Positions 34,145-43,492 are shown, numbered from the stretch's first letter. The stretch is DNA of 64,000 nucleotides from an uncultured Actinomycetes bacterium (GCA_937926105.1 CALANS010000175.1:214061-278060); one strand, 5' to 3'. Notes: a model not told the origin generated them from the sequence alone. Translations and numbers: made by a program.

Positions 34145-36445
34145 TCAGACGGTGACGGTAGTGCCCACCAACACCAGCTCCGAGGTGTGCGATCCCTGTA
34201 CCCCGACGCCCGCGGGCCGTGGCACGAATCCGGGCAGCCCCGACAGCCCGTCGCTGCCATCCAGCACCCGGAATGCGACCGGGCCGGTACCGTCCAGCAC
34301 CAGGCGCACCGTCACCCCCGCTGGCGGAGGTGCATGAAACAACAGCCGGAACCCCTTGTCCTGCACGGGCATCTCCCGACCCTGTGCGGTGGCTGAAAGG
34401 ACGGTAATGTCGGGGGCCGACACGGCAACCAGCCGGACGTCTCGGTGCGGATGGATCGTCACCGTCAGGGTGCGGGTAGCCCCGGAAATCTGGTCGTCGT
34501 CGACGGTGAGGGTGGGTGCCGGAAGCCTGGCGGGTTCCGCAGGCCCCGTTGCGAGATTGCCCTCCAGCAGAGGGAACTGGGCGGACAGATCCTCCGTGCC
34601 GGTGACGAAGTTCGAGGTCCAGCCGCCCGGATCGGTCTGCTGGCTGACCCAGTATGCGGTGTGCGTGTCGGCATCCAGGGCGTACATCAGTTGGGTGGGC
34701 GCCGGGTATCGGGTGTCGAAATGGTCGACCGACAGGCCGGTGACGGTGCACGCGACGACCAACGCGGCGGCGGTGATGGTGAGCCCGGCGGACGTGATGC
34801 GCGACCGGCCGGGCGGAGCGGGCAGCGCCGGGTGCAGGTATTCCAGCACGGGCAGCAGGGCGAGCCCCAGCATGGCCGCTACCAGCGCCGTCGCCGCGCC
34901 GGTGGCCAACCCCAACGCCGGAAAGAACAACAGCACGGTGGGGGCCAGCACGAGCACGGCGACCACGCCGGTCGCCGTCACCGCCAGCAACCGACCCCAC
35001 CAGGGACGAACCGTGATGGCCACGATGCCGAGGACCGATCCCGCAAGCGCCGGCAACGCCGCCAGGTACGAGCCCCCGGGGGTGGCCGCCGCCATGATCA
35101 TCCCCAGGACGGCCAACCACCCCAGTCCGCCCACGGCCAGGCCCCACGGGCCGAACCGGCGGCGCAGCAATGCATACCAACCCACCAGTACCAGAAGCAC
35201 CAGTGCGCAGACCGCGGCCCGGTACCAGCCGGGTCGCCATGGATCCAGCATCGCTCCGTAGCCGGGCCGCAGGGCGACCAGCAGCATCCACAGCAGTTGT
35301 GCCGCCACCGCCGACAGCAGCAAGGGCAGCAGGGCCACGCCGAATCCGGCGGTCATCCTGCCCCAACCGAGACCCATCCGCCGGCGCACCGTCACCGCCA
35401 GCGCGGCCACACCCAGCGCGGCCAGCGCGGCCAGCGGCCACACCAGCCAGCCGGGATAGCGCACCAGCGAGCCCAGCACCGGGAAGTAGGTCGCATCGTG
35501 CCCCTCGGGACGCGCGAGGCCGGCCAGGTCGGCGTTCCCGAGCTGCCGGGCCAGCGCCAGTGCGTTCGAGCCCTGGGACTGCAGGCTGCCGAGATGCATG
35601 TAGTCCGGCCGATCCTCGGGCGAGTGGTAGGTCGCCGATCCGTCGATGTAGGCGGAGTTCAGCCCGGTGAACCGACCGGAGGTGCGGAACGGGGTGAAGT
35701 CGGTGTCGTTGGGCAGGATCCGGTAGACCTCCACCGCCATGGACGTGGCCACCGGGTAGGGCACGGCGGCGGCGTACTGGGCGATGAGATCCTCGTTGCC
35801 GGCGGCGGTCTCGAACATGATCGCCGGCCCGGACGAGCCGCGCGACTCGAAGTTCAGCACGACTCCCCCGTCCCGCGCCAGCGAATCTGCATGCACGAAC
35901 GCCTCGGCTCCACACAGGCAGGCCTCCTCGGCGTCGGTGGCCAGCAGCACGATGTCGTTGCGCAGCTGCGGTCCGTCCGTCAGCGCACGTGCCGTCTCCA
36001 ACAATGTGGCGATGCCCGACCCGTCGTCGTTGGCGCCGTAGGAGACCTGCACCGAGTCGTAGTGCGCGACCAGGAAAAGCCGCCCGGTCGACTGCCGGCC
36101 CGGGATCAGCGTCACCACATTGCGCACCCGGGCCATCGCCTGCCCGCCCAGCGCGTCGGTTTCGCCGACCGCGTCCTGGATCTGCGGGTGCAGTCCCAAG
36201 CCGGACAGGGTGGTGACGATGTGCTCGCGGACGGCGTCGGCGGCCGGGCTGCCCGCCACGTGCATGGCCTCGCCGATGCGCTGCACGTGTTGGAAGGCGC
36301 GGCCGGCGCTGAACTCGGCGGCCGGTGCGTCGGCGGATAGGGGTGCCGGCGGCGTGATCGACAGCAGGCTCGCCAGGGTGAGCGCCGCCAACGCCAGGAC
36401 TGCCAGCAGCCCGCCGAACAGCCGGGCAGAGGGAGCGGGGTTCAT
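34145..36445 (-). CDS. Membrane-anchored M28-family metallopeptidase
   Basis: A 766-residue protein. An N-terminal membrane helix is followed by an extracytoplasmic M28 zinc-peptidase domain. This has A-H-Y-D-S-V near residue 140, A-N-D-D-G-S-G with the bridging Asp, D-A-E-E with the catalytic and metal Glu, N-F-E-S-R-G, and a later His in Y-I-D-G-S-A-T-Y-H-S-P-E-D. Six to eight transmembrane helices (residues ~330-590) and a C-terminal extracytoplasmic beta-rich domain of ~150 residues follow. The layout recalls ERMP1/Fxna-like peptidases. It is divergent from the phosphorylase gene, with 60 bases between them. The substrate is unknown, probably exported peptides. Confidence 0.9.
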   Translation of the reverse strand: MNPAPSARLFGGLLAVLALAALTLASLLSITPPAPLSADAPAAEFSAGRAFQHVQRIGEAMHVAGSPAADAVREHIVTTLSGLGLHPQIQDAVGETDALGGQAMARVRNVVTLIPGRQSTGRLFLVAHYDSVQVSYGANDDGSGIATLLETARALTDGPQLRNDIVLLATDAEEACLCGAEAFVHADSLARDGGVVLNFESRGSSGPAIMFETAAGNEDLIAQYAAAVPYPVATSMAVEVYRILPNDTDFTPFRTSGRFTGLNSAYIDGSATYHSPEDRPDYMHLGSLQSQGSNALALARQLGNADLAGLARPEGHDATYFPVLGSLVRYPGWLVWPLAALAALGVAALAVTVRRRMGLGWGRMTAGFGVALLPLLLSAVAAQLLWMLLVALRPGYGAMLDPWRPGWYRAAVCALVLLVLVGWYALLRRRFGPWGLAVGGLGWLAVLGMIMAAATPGGSYLAALPALAGSVLGIVAITVRPWWGRLLAVTATGVVAVLVLAPTVLLFFPALGLATGAATALVAAMLGLALLPVLEYLHPALPAPPGRSRITSAGLTITAAALVVACTVTGLSVDHFDTRYPAPTQLMYALDADTHTAYWVSQQTDPGGWTSNFVTGTEDLSAQFPLLEGNLATGPAEPARLPAPTLTVDDDQISGATRTLTVTIHPHRDVRLVAVSAPDITVLSATAQGREMPVQDKGFRLLFHAPPPAGVTVRLVLDGTGPVAFRVLDGSDGLSGLPGFVPRPAGVGVQGSHTSELVLVGTTVTV

Positions 36446-36493
36446 CGGCCCATCCTGCAGCGGCTGCGGCCGGCCCGCCCGGCAACCCGCCGA

Positions 36494-36499
36494 TAGGCT
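36494..36499 (+). promoter_or_regulatory. Putative leaderless -10 element of the phosphorylase gene
   Basis: TAGGCT lies six bases before the GTG at 36506, the spacing expected if transcription starts at the initiation codon. No ribosome-binding site precedes this GTG. Confidence 0.45.
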
Positions 36500-36505
36500 C
36501 GGCGG

Positions 36506-37324
36506 GTGACGAGAAACCACAGCGACGCGGGCGTCGGATCGGCGGCGACGGAGCCGATCGGTGTGATCGGTGGGTCGGGGTTCTACCGGCTGCTGGACGA
36601 GCCGGAGTCCCGGCCGGTGCGCACGCCGTATGGCGTGCCCAGCGAACCGCCGGCGGTCGGCGTGCTGGCCGGGCGTCCGGTGGTCTTCCTGCCACGGCAC
36701 GGCGCGGATCACCGGTTCGCGCCACATGTCGTCCCGTATCGGGCGAACCTGTGGGCGCTGCGCAGTCTCGGGGTGCGGCAGGTGGTTTCCCTGTCAGCGG
36801 TCGGGTCGCTGGATCCGGCGCTGAGCATCGGGACGTTGGCCGTGCCGGAGCAGATCCTGGATCGCACGGCGGCACGCGAGCACACCTATTTCGGTGCCGG
36901 GCACGGCGTCGGACACGTCAGCTTCGCCGACCCGTACTGCCCGCGTGGCCGGGCCGCCGCCGGTGACGAACACGCCGGCGGCACGCTGGTGGTGATCAAC
37001 GGCCCCAGGTTCTCCACCCGCGCGGAGTCCCGACAGTACGCGGCCGCCGGCGGCACGCTGATCGGCATGACGGCCATGCCCGAGGCGGCGCTGGCCCGTG
37101 AGCTCGGACTCTGCTACACGACGCTGGCCCTGGTGACCGACCTCGATGCGGGGGTGACGGCCGGCGAGGGGGTGACGCACGCCGAGGTACTGACCCAGTT
37201 CGCCGCGAACCTGCCCCGGTTGCGCGACCTGCTACTGGCCACGCTGCGACGGCTCCCCGCAGCCCAGGGCGACTGCTCGTGCGGCGACACCGGGCATCTG
37301 CCGGGCTCGTTCCCGCTGCCCTGA
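36506..37324 (+). CDS. mtnP: S-methyl-5'-thioadenosine/thioinosine phosphorylase (PNP/MTAP family)
   Basis: A 272-residue phosphorylase. It has I-G-V-I-G-G-S-G-F-Y at the phosphate site, P-R-H-G-A-D-H-R-F-A-P-H near residue 72, Y-R-A-N-L-W-A-L, I-N-G-P-R-F-S-T-R-A-E-S near residue 165, and G-M-T-A-M-P-E-A-A-L-A-R-E. The family splits methylthioadenosine, methylthioinosine or a purine nucleoside into base plus sugar-1-phosphate in methionine and purine salvage. Telling MTA from MTI specificity needs an alignment of the base-pocket residues. The short tail with C-S-C near the C-terminus is unusual. The GTG start appears leaderless. Confidence 0.85.
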   Translation: MTRNHSDAGVGSAATEPIGVIGGSGFYRLLDEPESRPVRTPYGVPSEPPAVGVLAGRPVVFLPRHGADHRFAPHVVPYRANLWALRSLGVRQVVSLSAVGSLDPALSIGTLAVPEQILDRTAAREHTYFGAGHGVGHVSFADPYCPRGRAAAGDEHAGGTLVVINGPRFSTRAESRQYAAAGGTLIGMTAMPEAALARELGLCYTTLALVTDLDAGVTAGEGVTHAEVLTQFAANLPRLRDLLLATLRRLPAAQGDCSCGDTGHLPGSFPLP

Positions 37325-37439
37325 CCGGAGCCCGTCCCGCCGAGTTCCGTCACCGCCGTGGCGGCCGGACCACCGTGCGGCCGCGCCGTCGTTGAGCGCC
37401 CGCGCCTCGGGCGACCCTGCCACGGCTGTCGGCGGGTGG

Positions 37440-39014
37440 ATGCACAATGCCCTGGTGCTGTTCGCCGAGATCGCAGAGACGTCCGGCCGGGTCGCTGCTA
37501 CCCGCTCCCGGACGGCCAAGCGCGAGTTCCTGGCGGCTGCGCTGACGGCAGCCCAACCCGCCGAGCTCGGGGTCGTGGTTGCCTATCTCTCGGGCACCCT
37601 GCGGCAGCGGCGCACCCAACTGGGGTGGGCGTCGGTGCCCGACCGTCCACCCGCCGGCACGCCCACCCTCACGGTGCTAGAGGTCGATGCCACCTTCCAG
37701 GATGTCGCGAACGAGGCGGGGCCTGGCTCGTCGGCGCGGCGCATCGAGCTGGCCGGCGCGCTGCTGGCCCGCGCGACCGCACCCGAGCAGCGGCTGTTAC
37801 GCGGGTTGATCGTCGGCGAGGTGCGGCAGGGCGCGCTGGACTCGCTGGTGCTGGACGCGGTGGCATCGGCGTTCGGCGCCCCGACCGCCGCGGTCCGGCG
37901 GGCCAGCATGCTGCTGGGATCCACGCCGGTCGCCGCCGAGCTGCTGCGCACCGGCGGCCCCGACGCCCTGGCGGCCGTGACCCTGCACGTGGGCGTCCCG
38001 ATCCGGCCGATGCTGGCGGCCTCGTCACCGGATGTCGCCGGCGCCATCGCCAGGTCGGGGGTGCCCGCCGCGGTGGACGCCAAATTGGACGGCATTCGGG
38101 TGCAGGTGCACCGCGATGGCGACCGGGTCCGGGTGTTCACTCGCAGCCTGGACGAGATCACCGAGCGGGTGCCGGAGATCGTCGCGGCGGTGCGCGCGCT
38201 ACCGGTGGCGACCGCGGTGTTGGACGGCGAGGCCGTCGCCCTGGATCCGGCCGGCCGGCCCCTGCCGTTCCAGGTAACGGCGGCCCGAGCAGCTGAGCGG
38301 ACGCGCGGAACACCGGCTTCCGGCCAGGCGCAGGGAGTTCGGCTGACCCTGTTCTGCTTCGACGCACTGCACCTGGACGGCACCGATCTGCTGGACGAGC
38401 CGCTGTCGGCGCGGGCGGCGGCGATGCGTGCGGTGCTGCCGGCCGACCTGGTGGTGCCGCGGCGGCAGGCCGACGCGCCGGAGCAGATCGAGGACTTCTT
38501 CCACGAGGTCATCGGCCAGGGGTTCGAGGGCGTCGTGGTCAAGCGGCTCGATGCGCCGTATTCGGCGGGCCGACGGGATGCCGCCTGGATCAAGCTCAAA
38601 CCGCGGCACACGTTCGACCTCGCGGTCACGGCCGCCGAGTGGGGGTACGGGCGGCGCACCGGTTATCTGTCGAACCTGCACCTGGCCGCCCGGGATCCGG
38701 CAACCGGGTCGCTGGTGATGCTGGGCAAGACCTTCAAGGGGCTGACCGATCAGATGCTGGCGTGGCAGACCGAGGAGATCCAGTCGCGGGAGGCGCGACG
38801 GACTCGGTCGGCGGTCTTTCCGGATCCACCGTTGGTCGCGGAGATCGCGTGCGACGGGCTGCAGCGCTCGACGCGGTATCCCGGTGGCGTGGCGCTGCGC
38901 TTTGCGCGCGTGGTGCGGTACCGACCCGACAAGACGGTGCACGAGGTCGACACCCTGGACACCGTCCGGGCTCTGGCGCCGCTCGACACGCACCCACCAG
39001 ACACTCCCGGCTGA
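37440..39014 (+). CDS. ligB: ATP-dependent DNA ligase (LigB type)
   Basis: A 524-residue ligase. The N-terminal DNA-binding domain starts F-A-E-I-A-E-T-S-G-R-V-A-A-T-R-S-R. The adenylation motif is D-A-K-L-D-G-I-R-V-Q with the nucleotidyl Lys at about residue 215. Downstream motifs include L-D-G-E-A-V-A-L, F-D-A-L-H-L-D-G, G-F-E-G-V-V-V-K and A-W-I-K-L-K-P. The OB-fold domain ends Y-P-G-G-V-A-L-R-F-A-R-V-V-R-Y-R. It matches mycobacterial LigB (Rv3062-type) along its length. These are accessory repair ligases; the essential ligase is NAD-dependent LigA. The ATG at 37440 fits the family N-terminus better than an earlier start at 37392. Confidence 0.93.
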   Translation: MHNALVLFAEIAETSGRVAATRSRTAKREFLAAALTAAQPAELGVVVAYLSGTLRQRRTQLGWASVPDRPPAGTPTLTVLEVDATFQDVANEAGPGSSARRIELAGALLARATAPEQRLLRGLIVGEVRQGALDSLVLDAVASAFGAPTAAVRRASMLLGSTPVAAELLRTGGPDALAAVTLHVGVPIRPMLAASSPDVAGAIARSGVPAAVDAKLDGIRVQVHRDGDRVRVFTRSLDEITERVPEIVAAVRALPVATAVLDGEAVALDPAGRPLPFQVTAARAAERTRGTPASGQAQGVRLTLFCFDALHLDGTDLLDEPLSARAAAMRAVLPADLVVPRRQADAPEQIEDFFHEVIGQGFEGVVVKRLDAPYSAGRRDAAWIKLKPRHTFDLAVTAAEWGYGRRTGYLSNLHLAARDPATGSLVMLGKTFKGLTDQMLAWQTEEIQSREARRTRSAVFPDPPLVAEIACDGLQRSTRYPGGVALRFARVVRYRPDKTVHEVDTLDTVRALAPLDTHPPDTPG

Positions 39015-39020
39015 CCAGCG

Positions 39021-39066
39021 CGGTGCCGCCGTGCGCTGAGCCTCACGCGCGTGGCGGCACCGCGAT
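39021..39066. terminator. Bidirectional terminator hairpin between convergent ligB and thioesterase genes
   Basis: A perfect 12-bp inverted repeat, CGCGGTGCCGCC (39021-39032) and GGCGGCACCGCG (39055-39066), with a 22-base loop. It begins 6 bases after the ligase stop and overlaps the last codons of the convergent gene. Confidence 0.6.
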
Positions 39067-39909
39067 CTGGCGGGACTGCGCCACCAGGGTGCCTTCCGCA
39101 TCCCACAGCACAGCGTCCTCCGCGACGAACGCGCCGTCGTACGGCTCGCCACGCAGATCCACCAGCACGACGCGGCCGCGGGGCCGGGCGAAGATCCCCA
39201 CCTGCAGGTGCAGGGTGGGCGCCCAGCCGAATCGGCCCTGCGCGAACGATACCGGCGGCGCCATGTCGACCAGGGCGACCAGGGCCAGCGGGTCCATGTC
39301 GCGATCGTCGGCGAACGACATCCAGCATCGGATGGCCGGTCCCGCCGAGGTGTCGCCCGCCAACCAACGAGACTCCTCCGGGACGAATGCCAGGTCCACC
39401 AGCGCAGCCAGGCCCGGCGGCCCGGGCAGCTGCCGCGCCGGGATGCGCAGGCACTCCTCCGGCGGCGGCGTGGGCGGCATCACCGGCGCTGCTCCCGCCA
39501 TACGCGGCGTACCCGGCGCTGCTCCCGCCATACGCGGCGCGCCCGGCAGGCCTTCCCGCAAGGCAGTGTCCTCAGGGACCATGCCGAAGGTGATCAAGCT
39601 GGCCAACACCGGGATCTGGCCCTGATGCAGCGTCGCCGAAACCGCCGACAGCCGGCCGCCGCGGCGCAGCACCTCGATCGACACCACGGCCGGCCCGGCA
39701 ACGGCCGGCGAGGCGAAGCTCGTGGACACCGCGACCGGCTCACCCGGAGCACCCAGCAGCACCGACGCCGCACGAACCGTGACCGCCTGCAGGTAGCCCC
39801 CGTTGAGGATGCGTCCGTCGACGTTCCACTGCGCATCGAGGGTGACGGCTGCCCGCCGATCGTCCAGAGCCAGCGCAGCCGTGGCCACATCGAAGCGGGA
39901 TTCCGCCAT
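39043..39909 (-). CDS. Acyl-CoA thioesterase-like (double hot-dog) protein
   Basis: A 288-residue protein of the TesB/4HBT-like two-domain thioesterase group. It has W-N-V-D-G-R-I-L-N-G-G-Y-L-Q-A near residue 28, S-I-E-V-L-R-R-G-G-R-L-S-A-V-S-A-T near residue 77, and a second domain with D-M-A-P-P-V-S-F-A-Q-G-R-F-G-W-A-P-T. Most members hydrolyse acyl-CoA. Between the domains is a 10-residue tandem repeat (R-M-A-G-A-A-P-G-T-P) made by a 30-base duplication. The ATG at 39909 fits the family; a longer frame from 40341 is antisense to the P-type ATPase gene. Confidence 0.8.
   Translation of the reverse strand: MAESRFDVATAALALDDRRAAVTLDAQWNVDGRILNGGYLQAVTVRAASVLLGAPGEPVAVSTSFASPAVAGPAVVSIEVLRRGGRLSAVSATLHQGQIPVLASLITFGMVPEDTALREGLPGAPRMAGAAPGTPRMAGAAPVMPPTPPPEECLRIPARQLPGPPGLAALVDLAFVPEESRWLAGDTSAGPAIRCWMSFADDRDMDPLALVALVDMAPPVSFAQGRFGWAPTLHLQVGIFARPRGRVVLVDLRGEPYDGAFVAEDAVLWDAEGTLVAQSRQIAVPPRA
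39483..39542. repeat. 30-base tandem duplication inside the thioesterase gene
   Basis: Two adjacent 30-base units (39483-39512 and 39513-39542) are nearly identical, differing only at the 3' end. They encode a repeated Pro/Ala-rich decapeptide linker, in frame, and are probably a slippage product. Confidence 0.8.
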
Positions 39910-40011
39910 GCCGACCAGTCTGCCGGTCGGCGCTGGACGGACCATCGGCCGGCTCCGCGGCAATCCGCGGTTCCGTCGCCGAGCCGTGTTGACATCTGGG
40001 ACAGTAGTGCG

Positions 40012-42474
40012 GTGACGACGCACACCTCCGCCGCCGGCACCCATGCCGATCCGACCGTGCACCGACCGACCGGACTGACCACAACCGAGGTCGCCCACCG
40101 GGTCGCCGCCGGTCAGGTCAACGCCGCCCTCGTCGGGACCTCCCGCTCCGTGTGGGAGATCGTCAAGGCGAATGTGTTCACCCGATTCAACGCGATCCTG
40201 GGGGCACTGTTCGTCCTGATCCTGATCACCGGATCCTGGGCGGACGGGCTGTTCGGCATCGTGCTGATCGTCAACTCCGGGATCGGCATCGTCCAGGAGT
40301 ACCTGGCCAAGCGGAAGCTGGACCGGCTGGCATTGCTGCATGCCCCGACGGCGACCGTGGTCCGGAACGGCTCGATCGGATCGGTGCCCACCGCGGACGT
40401 GGTGCTCGACGACCTGATCGAGCTGCGTACCGGCGACCAGGTGCCCGCGGACGGCGTGCTGGACTCCGTCGCCGGGCTGGAGGTCGACGAGTCAAACCTC
40501 ACCGGCGAATCCGACGCGGTGCCCAAGTCAATCGGTGACGAGGTCCGCTCCGGCACCACCGTCGTCGCGGGCACCGGCCGGTTCTTCGCCGCGGCCGTCG
40601 GCGCCGACTCCTACGCCAACAAGATCACCGCCGAGGCACGGAAGTTCACCCGCACCCACTCCGAGATCCAATCGTCCATCAACACCCTGCTGAAATACAT
40701 CACCTGGGTCATTGTGCTGGCGCTGCCGCTGCAGCTGTTCAGTCAGGCCCGCGCGATCGGCGACCAGGGCTGGCAGCAGGTGGTCATCCGGTCGACCGGA
40801 GGTTTGGTCGGGCTGGTACCCGAGGGCCTGGTGCTGCTGACCTCGGTGGCCTTCCTGCTGGCTGCGGTGCAGCTGACCCGGCAACAGGTGCTGGTGCAAG
40901 AGCTACCCGCGGTCGAGGGGCTGGCCCGCGTCGACGTCGTCTGTCTGGACAAGACCGGAACGCTGACGGTCGGCGAGATCGCCTTCGAGGACATCATCCC
41001 GCTCGACCCACGGGCCGACGCGGCGGAACTCCGGGCGGGCCTCGGTGCGCTCGCCGACGATCCGAACGCCAACGGCACCCTGAAGGCCGTCGCGGCCGAG
41101 ATCCCTCCCCCTCCGGGCTGGCTGCGCACCGGCACCATCGCCTTCAACTCGGCGCGTAAGTGGTCCGCGGCGAGCTTCGACGCCCACGGCACCTGGGTGA
41201 TGGGCGCGCCGGATGTGCTGCTCGCCGCAGACGATCCGGTGCGCGAGCAGGTCACGGAGCTGGCCCACACCGGCCGGCGGGTGCTGCTGCTGGCCCGCGC
41301 CGAGGCGCCGCTGATCGACCAGGACGTACCGGAAGGGATTCGGTCGGTGGCACTGGTCACGCTCACCGAGCAGGTGCGCTCCGACGCCGCCGAGACCCTG
41401 CGGTACTTCCGTGACCAGGGCGTCGCGATCAAGGTCATCTCCGGCGACAATCCGACCACGGTCGCCGCGATCGCCCGCCGGGTGGGCCTGGAGTTGGACG
41501 ACACGGACGCGGCCGTGGACGCCCGAACCCTGGGCAGCGATCCAGCCGAGCTGCGCGAGATCGTCGAGCGCACCACGGTCTTCGGGCGGGTCTCCCCGGA
41601 GCAGAAGCGCGCGCTGGTGCGGGCACTGCAGGCGAACGGACATGTGGCGGCGATGACGGGCGATGGCGTGAACGACGCGCTCGCCCTCAAGGACGCCGAC
41701 ATCGGCGTGGCGATGGGCAACGGGGCGCAGGCGACCAAGGCGGTGGCACAACTGGTGCTGCTGGACGGCCGGTTCTCGCACCTGCCGTCCGTGCTGGCCG
41801 AGGGTCGCCGGGTGATCGGCAACGTGGAGCGGGTGGCGAACCTGTTCCTGGCCAAGAACGTGATGAGCCTGGTGGCCATCATCTCGGCGGCGGCATTCGC
41901 GTTGGCGTTCCCGTTCCTGCCACGGCATCTGACCCTGGTCTCCAGCGTCACGATCGGCATCCCGGCGTTCTTCCTGGCGCTCGGCCCGAACAAGCGCCGC
42001 TACCTGCCGGGCTTCCTGCAGCGGGTGCTGCGCTTCGCGGTACCCGCCGGGGCGGTCGCCGGGCTCGCCGTGATCGCCTCCTACCTGTGGGCCAACGGCG
42101 CCTACGGGATGCCGGTCGCGCAGCGAGCCACCGACTGCGCGGTGCCGATCGGCGGCGGCACCGTGGCACCGGCATGCTCGCAACCCTCGACCGGCGCGAC
42201 CGTCGCGCTGCTGGTGGTCGCGTTCTGGATCCTGGTGGTGCTGGCTCGGCCGTTCCGGCCCTGGAAGGCGGGGCTGATCGCGGCCATGGTGGCGTTGTCG
42301 GTGCTGGCGTTCGTCGTACCGTTCGCCCGGGAGTTCTTCGACTTCTCGTTGCCGGCCGGACTGCTGTGGCAATCGCTGGCGGTGGGGGCCGCGGGCGCGA
42401 TTTGCGTCGAGGTCGTGTATCGCATCGCGCATTCGGCTCGCCGCACGGCGGCCGAGCGGGCCGCCGAGGCATAG
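40012..42474 (+). CDS. P-type (HAD-IC) cation-transporting ATPase, CtpE-like
   Basis: An 820-residue P-type ATPase. The actuator domain has L-T-G-E-S-D near residue 165. The phosphorylation motif D-K-T-G-T-L-T has its Asp at about residue 313, the hinge motif is M-T-G-D-G-V-N-D-A-L-A-L-K-D-A-D, and about ten membrane helices are visible. It has no N-terminal heavy-metal domain or C-P-C motif. The M4 region reads V-P-E-G-L, as in Ca/Mg-type and CtpE-like pumps. Mycobacterial CtpE takes up calcium, and this is the best comparison; the ion is inferred. The GTG at 40012 is the first start after the divergent thioesterase gene. Confidence 0.9.
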   Translation: MTTHTSAAGTHADPTVHRPTGLTTTEVAHRVAAGQVNAALVGTSRSVWEIVKANVFTRFNAILGALFVLILITGSWADGLFGIVLIVNSGIGIVQEYLAKRKLDRLALLHAPTATVVRNGSIGSVPTADVVLDDLIELRTGDQVPADGVLDSVAGLEVDESNLTGESDAVPKSIGDEVRSGTTVVAGTGRFFAAAVGADSYANKITAEARKFTRTHSEIQSSINTLLKYITWVIVLALPLQLFSQARAIGDQGWQQVVIRSTGGLVGLVPEGLVLLTSVAFLLAAVQLTRQQVLVQELPAVEGLARVDVVCLDKTGTLTVGEIAFEDIIPLDPRADAAELRAGLGALADDPNANGTLKAVAAEIPPPPGWLRTGTIAFNSARKWSAASFDAHGTWVMGAPDVLLAADDPVREQVTELAHTGRRVLLLARAEAPLIDQDVPEGIRSVALVTLTEQVRSDAAETLRYFRDQGVAIKVISGDNPTTVAAIARRVGLELDDTDAAVDARTLGSDPAELREIVERTTVFGRVSPEQKRALVRALQANGHVAAMTGDGVNDALALKDADIGVAMGNGAQATKAVAQLVLLDGRFSHLPSVLAEGRRVIGNVERVANLFLAKNVMSLVAIISAAAFALAFPFLPRHLTLVSSVTIGIPAFFLALGPNKRRYLPGFLQRVLRFAVPAGAVAGLAVIASYLWANGAYGMPVAQRATDCAVPIGGGTVAPACSQPSTGATVALLVVAFWILVVLARPFRPWKAGLIAAMVALSVLAFVVPFAREFFDFSLPAGLLWQSLAVGAAGAICVEVVYRIAHSARRTAAERAAEA

Positions 42475-42487
42475 TGCCGCCGTCCGG

Positions 42488-42823
42488 TCAGCAGGTCGGA
42501 CCGATGCCGCCCGCCGCCCGGCCGCCGCGGGGGGCGATCCGCATGGCTACCGTCACCGTGTCGCCCTCACCGAAGCCCTCGCGCCGCCGCACCAGCTGCT
42601 TGACCGGCAGCACATATCCGCCGTCCTTGGGCAGCAGCGAGGTCTCCCACTCGGTCGCGCCGATCCGCGCCGTCACCGGGATCGCCCCCCAGCCGTATGT
42701 CGCCTGCGCCGCCTCCGCGCGCACGTAGTCGCAGCTCGGTTCGGGCAGGGTCAACCAGTAGAACGGCGCGGGGCCCCGCCATTCCCACAGCTCGGCGGCG
42801 AACTCGACGTCCATGCCGCTCAT
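42488..42823 (-). CDS. DUF1905-family protein
   Basis: A 111-residue small cytosolic protein. The domain is recognised by F-Y-W-L-T-L-P-E-P near residue 21, G-W-G-A-I-P-V-T-A-R-I-G near residue 46 and L-P-V-K-Q-L-V-R-R-R-E-G. Family function is poorly known. The ATG overlaps the stop of the TOPRIM-protein gene upstream by 4 bases (ATGA), so the two are probably translated together. It converges with the P-type ATPase gene, 13 bases apart. Confidence 0.85.
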   Translation of the reverse strand: MSGMDVEFAAELWEWRGPAPFYWLTLPEPSCDYVRAEAAQATYGWGAIPVTARIGATEWETSLLPKDGGYVLPVKQLVRRREGFGEGDTVTVAMRIAPRGGRAAGGIGPTC

Positions 42824-43482
42824 GCCTGCGTCCGTCCGCGCCCCGTCGCGTCGGCGCCCGGCCGCGCGACCGCGGTGACGTGGTCCACGACGCCGGCCAG
42901 CGGCGGCGGCACCCGCGTCGGATCCAGGGCATATGCGAGCAGCCGGGCGTAGCGATGCTTGTTGCCGGATCGCCCGCCGAAGAACCGGCGGAGCTGGTCG
43001 GCGGCGTCGCGATCCCGCTGGGCCGGCTGGCGCTGCAGGGTGCGCCACGAGCGGAGCTCGCCCTCGTCGGCGATCACCGCCTGCACTCCGTCCACGCCCA
43101 CCGCCCGGATCAGCTCGTCCTCCAGGTCGCGGTGGCACACGTAAAAGCCCTGTTCCCGCATGGCGTTCTCGGTGGCCGCGGCACAGATCCCGGCGCGCAC
43201 CAACGCCCGCGCGACATAGGCGGCCTCGCCGGCGTCGCACAGCCCGGCCAGTGTCGGGCCCGCCCCGCCCGGACCGTACCGGCGCAGGTAGTGACCGATG
43301 TTCGTCACGCCGCCCATCGCGACCACCTCGACCCGGTGCGCAGGCAGATCGACGCCGCGCAGCTGCGCCACCGCTTGCACGGCCGCGCGATCGCTGGCGC
43401 CCTCGACCAGGATCACCGCCCGCTGCCCGTGCTCGGGGATCGCCGCGCGCTGTTCGCGCTCGGGGATCGCCATACCGGGCAT
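42820..43482 (-). CDS. TOPRIM-domain (OLD-like) protein
   Basis: About 220 residues. The TOPRIM core has A-V-I-L-V-E-G-A-S-D near residue 22 with the conserved Glu, A-M-G-G-V-T-N-I-G-H-Y-L near residue 53, and L-C-D-A-G-E in place of the usual D-x-D. H-R-D-L-E-D-E-L and a C-terminal G-N-K-H-R-Y-A-R resemble the nuclease half of OLD-family proteins. No ATPase domain is attached. The likely role is a metal-dependent nuclease or nucleotidyl-transfer enzyme. The start is either ATG 43482 or 43473. It is coupled to the DUF1905 gene. Confidence 0.8.
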   Translation of the reverse strand: MPGMAIPEREQRAAIPEHGQRAVILVEGASDRAAVQAVAQLRGVDLPAHRVEVVAMGGVTNIGHYLRRYGPGGAGPTLAGLCDAGEAAYVARALVRAGICAAATENAMREQGFYVCHRDLEDELIRAVGVDGVQAVIADEGELRSWRTLQRQPAQRDRDAADQLRRFFGGRSGNKHRYARLLAYALDPTRVPPPLAGVVDHVTAVARPGADATGRGRTQA

Positions 43483-43492
43483 GCCCGCCAAC

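Noticed and set aside
34053..36875. Very long open frame on the minus strand parallel to the M28 peptidase gene
   Set aside because: Arg/Gly/His-rich translation without domains; it is a high-GC shadow of the M28 gene in another frame.
39989..39994. TTGACA upstream of the P-type ATPase gene as a -35 box
   Set aside because: No -10-like hexamer lies 16-19 bases downstream before the start codon; the match is probably fortuitous.
39208..40011. N-terminal extension of the P-type ATPase frame upstream to 39208
   Set aside because: The extension is antisense to the thioesterase gene, rich in Arg/His/Gln and unlike any ATPase N-terminus.
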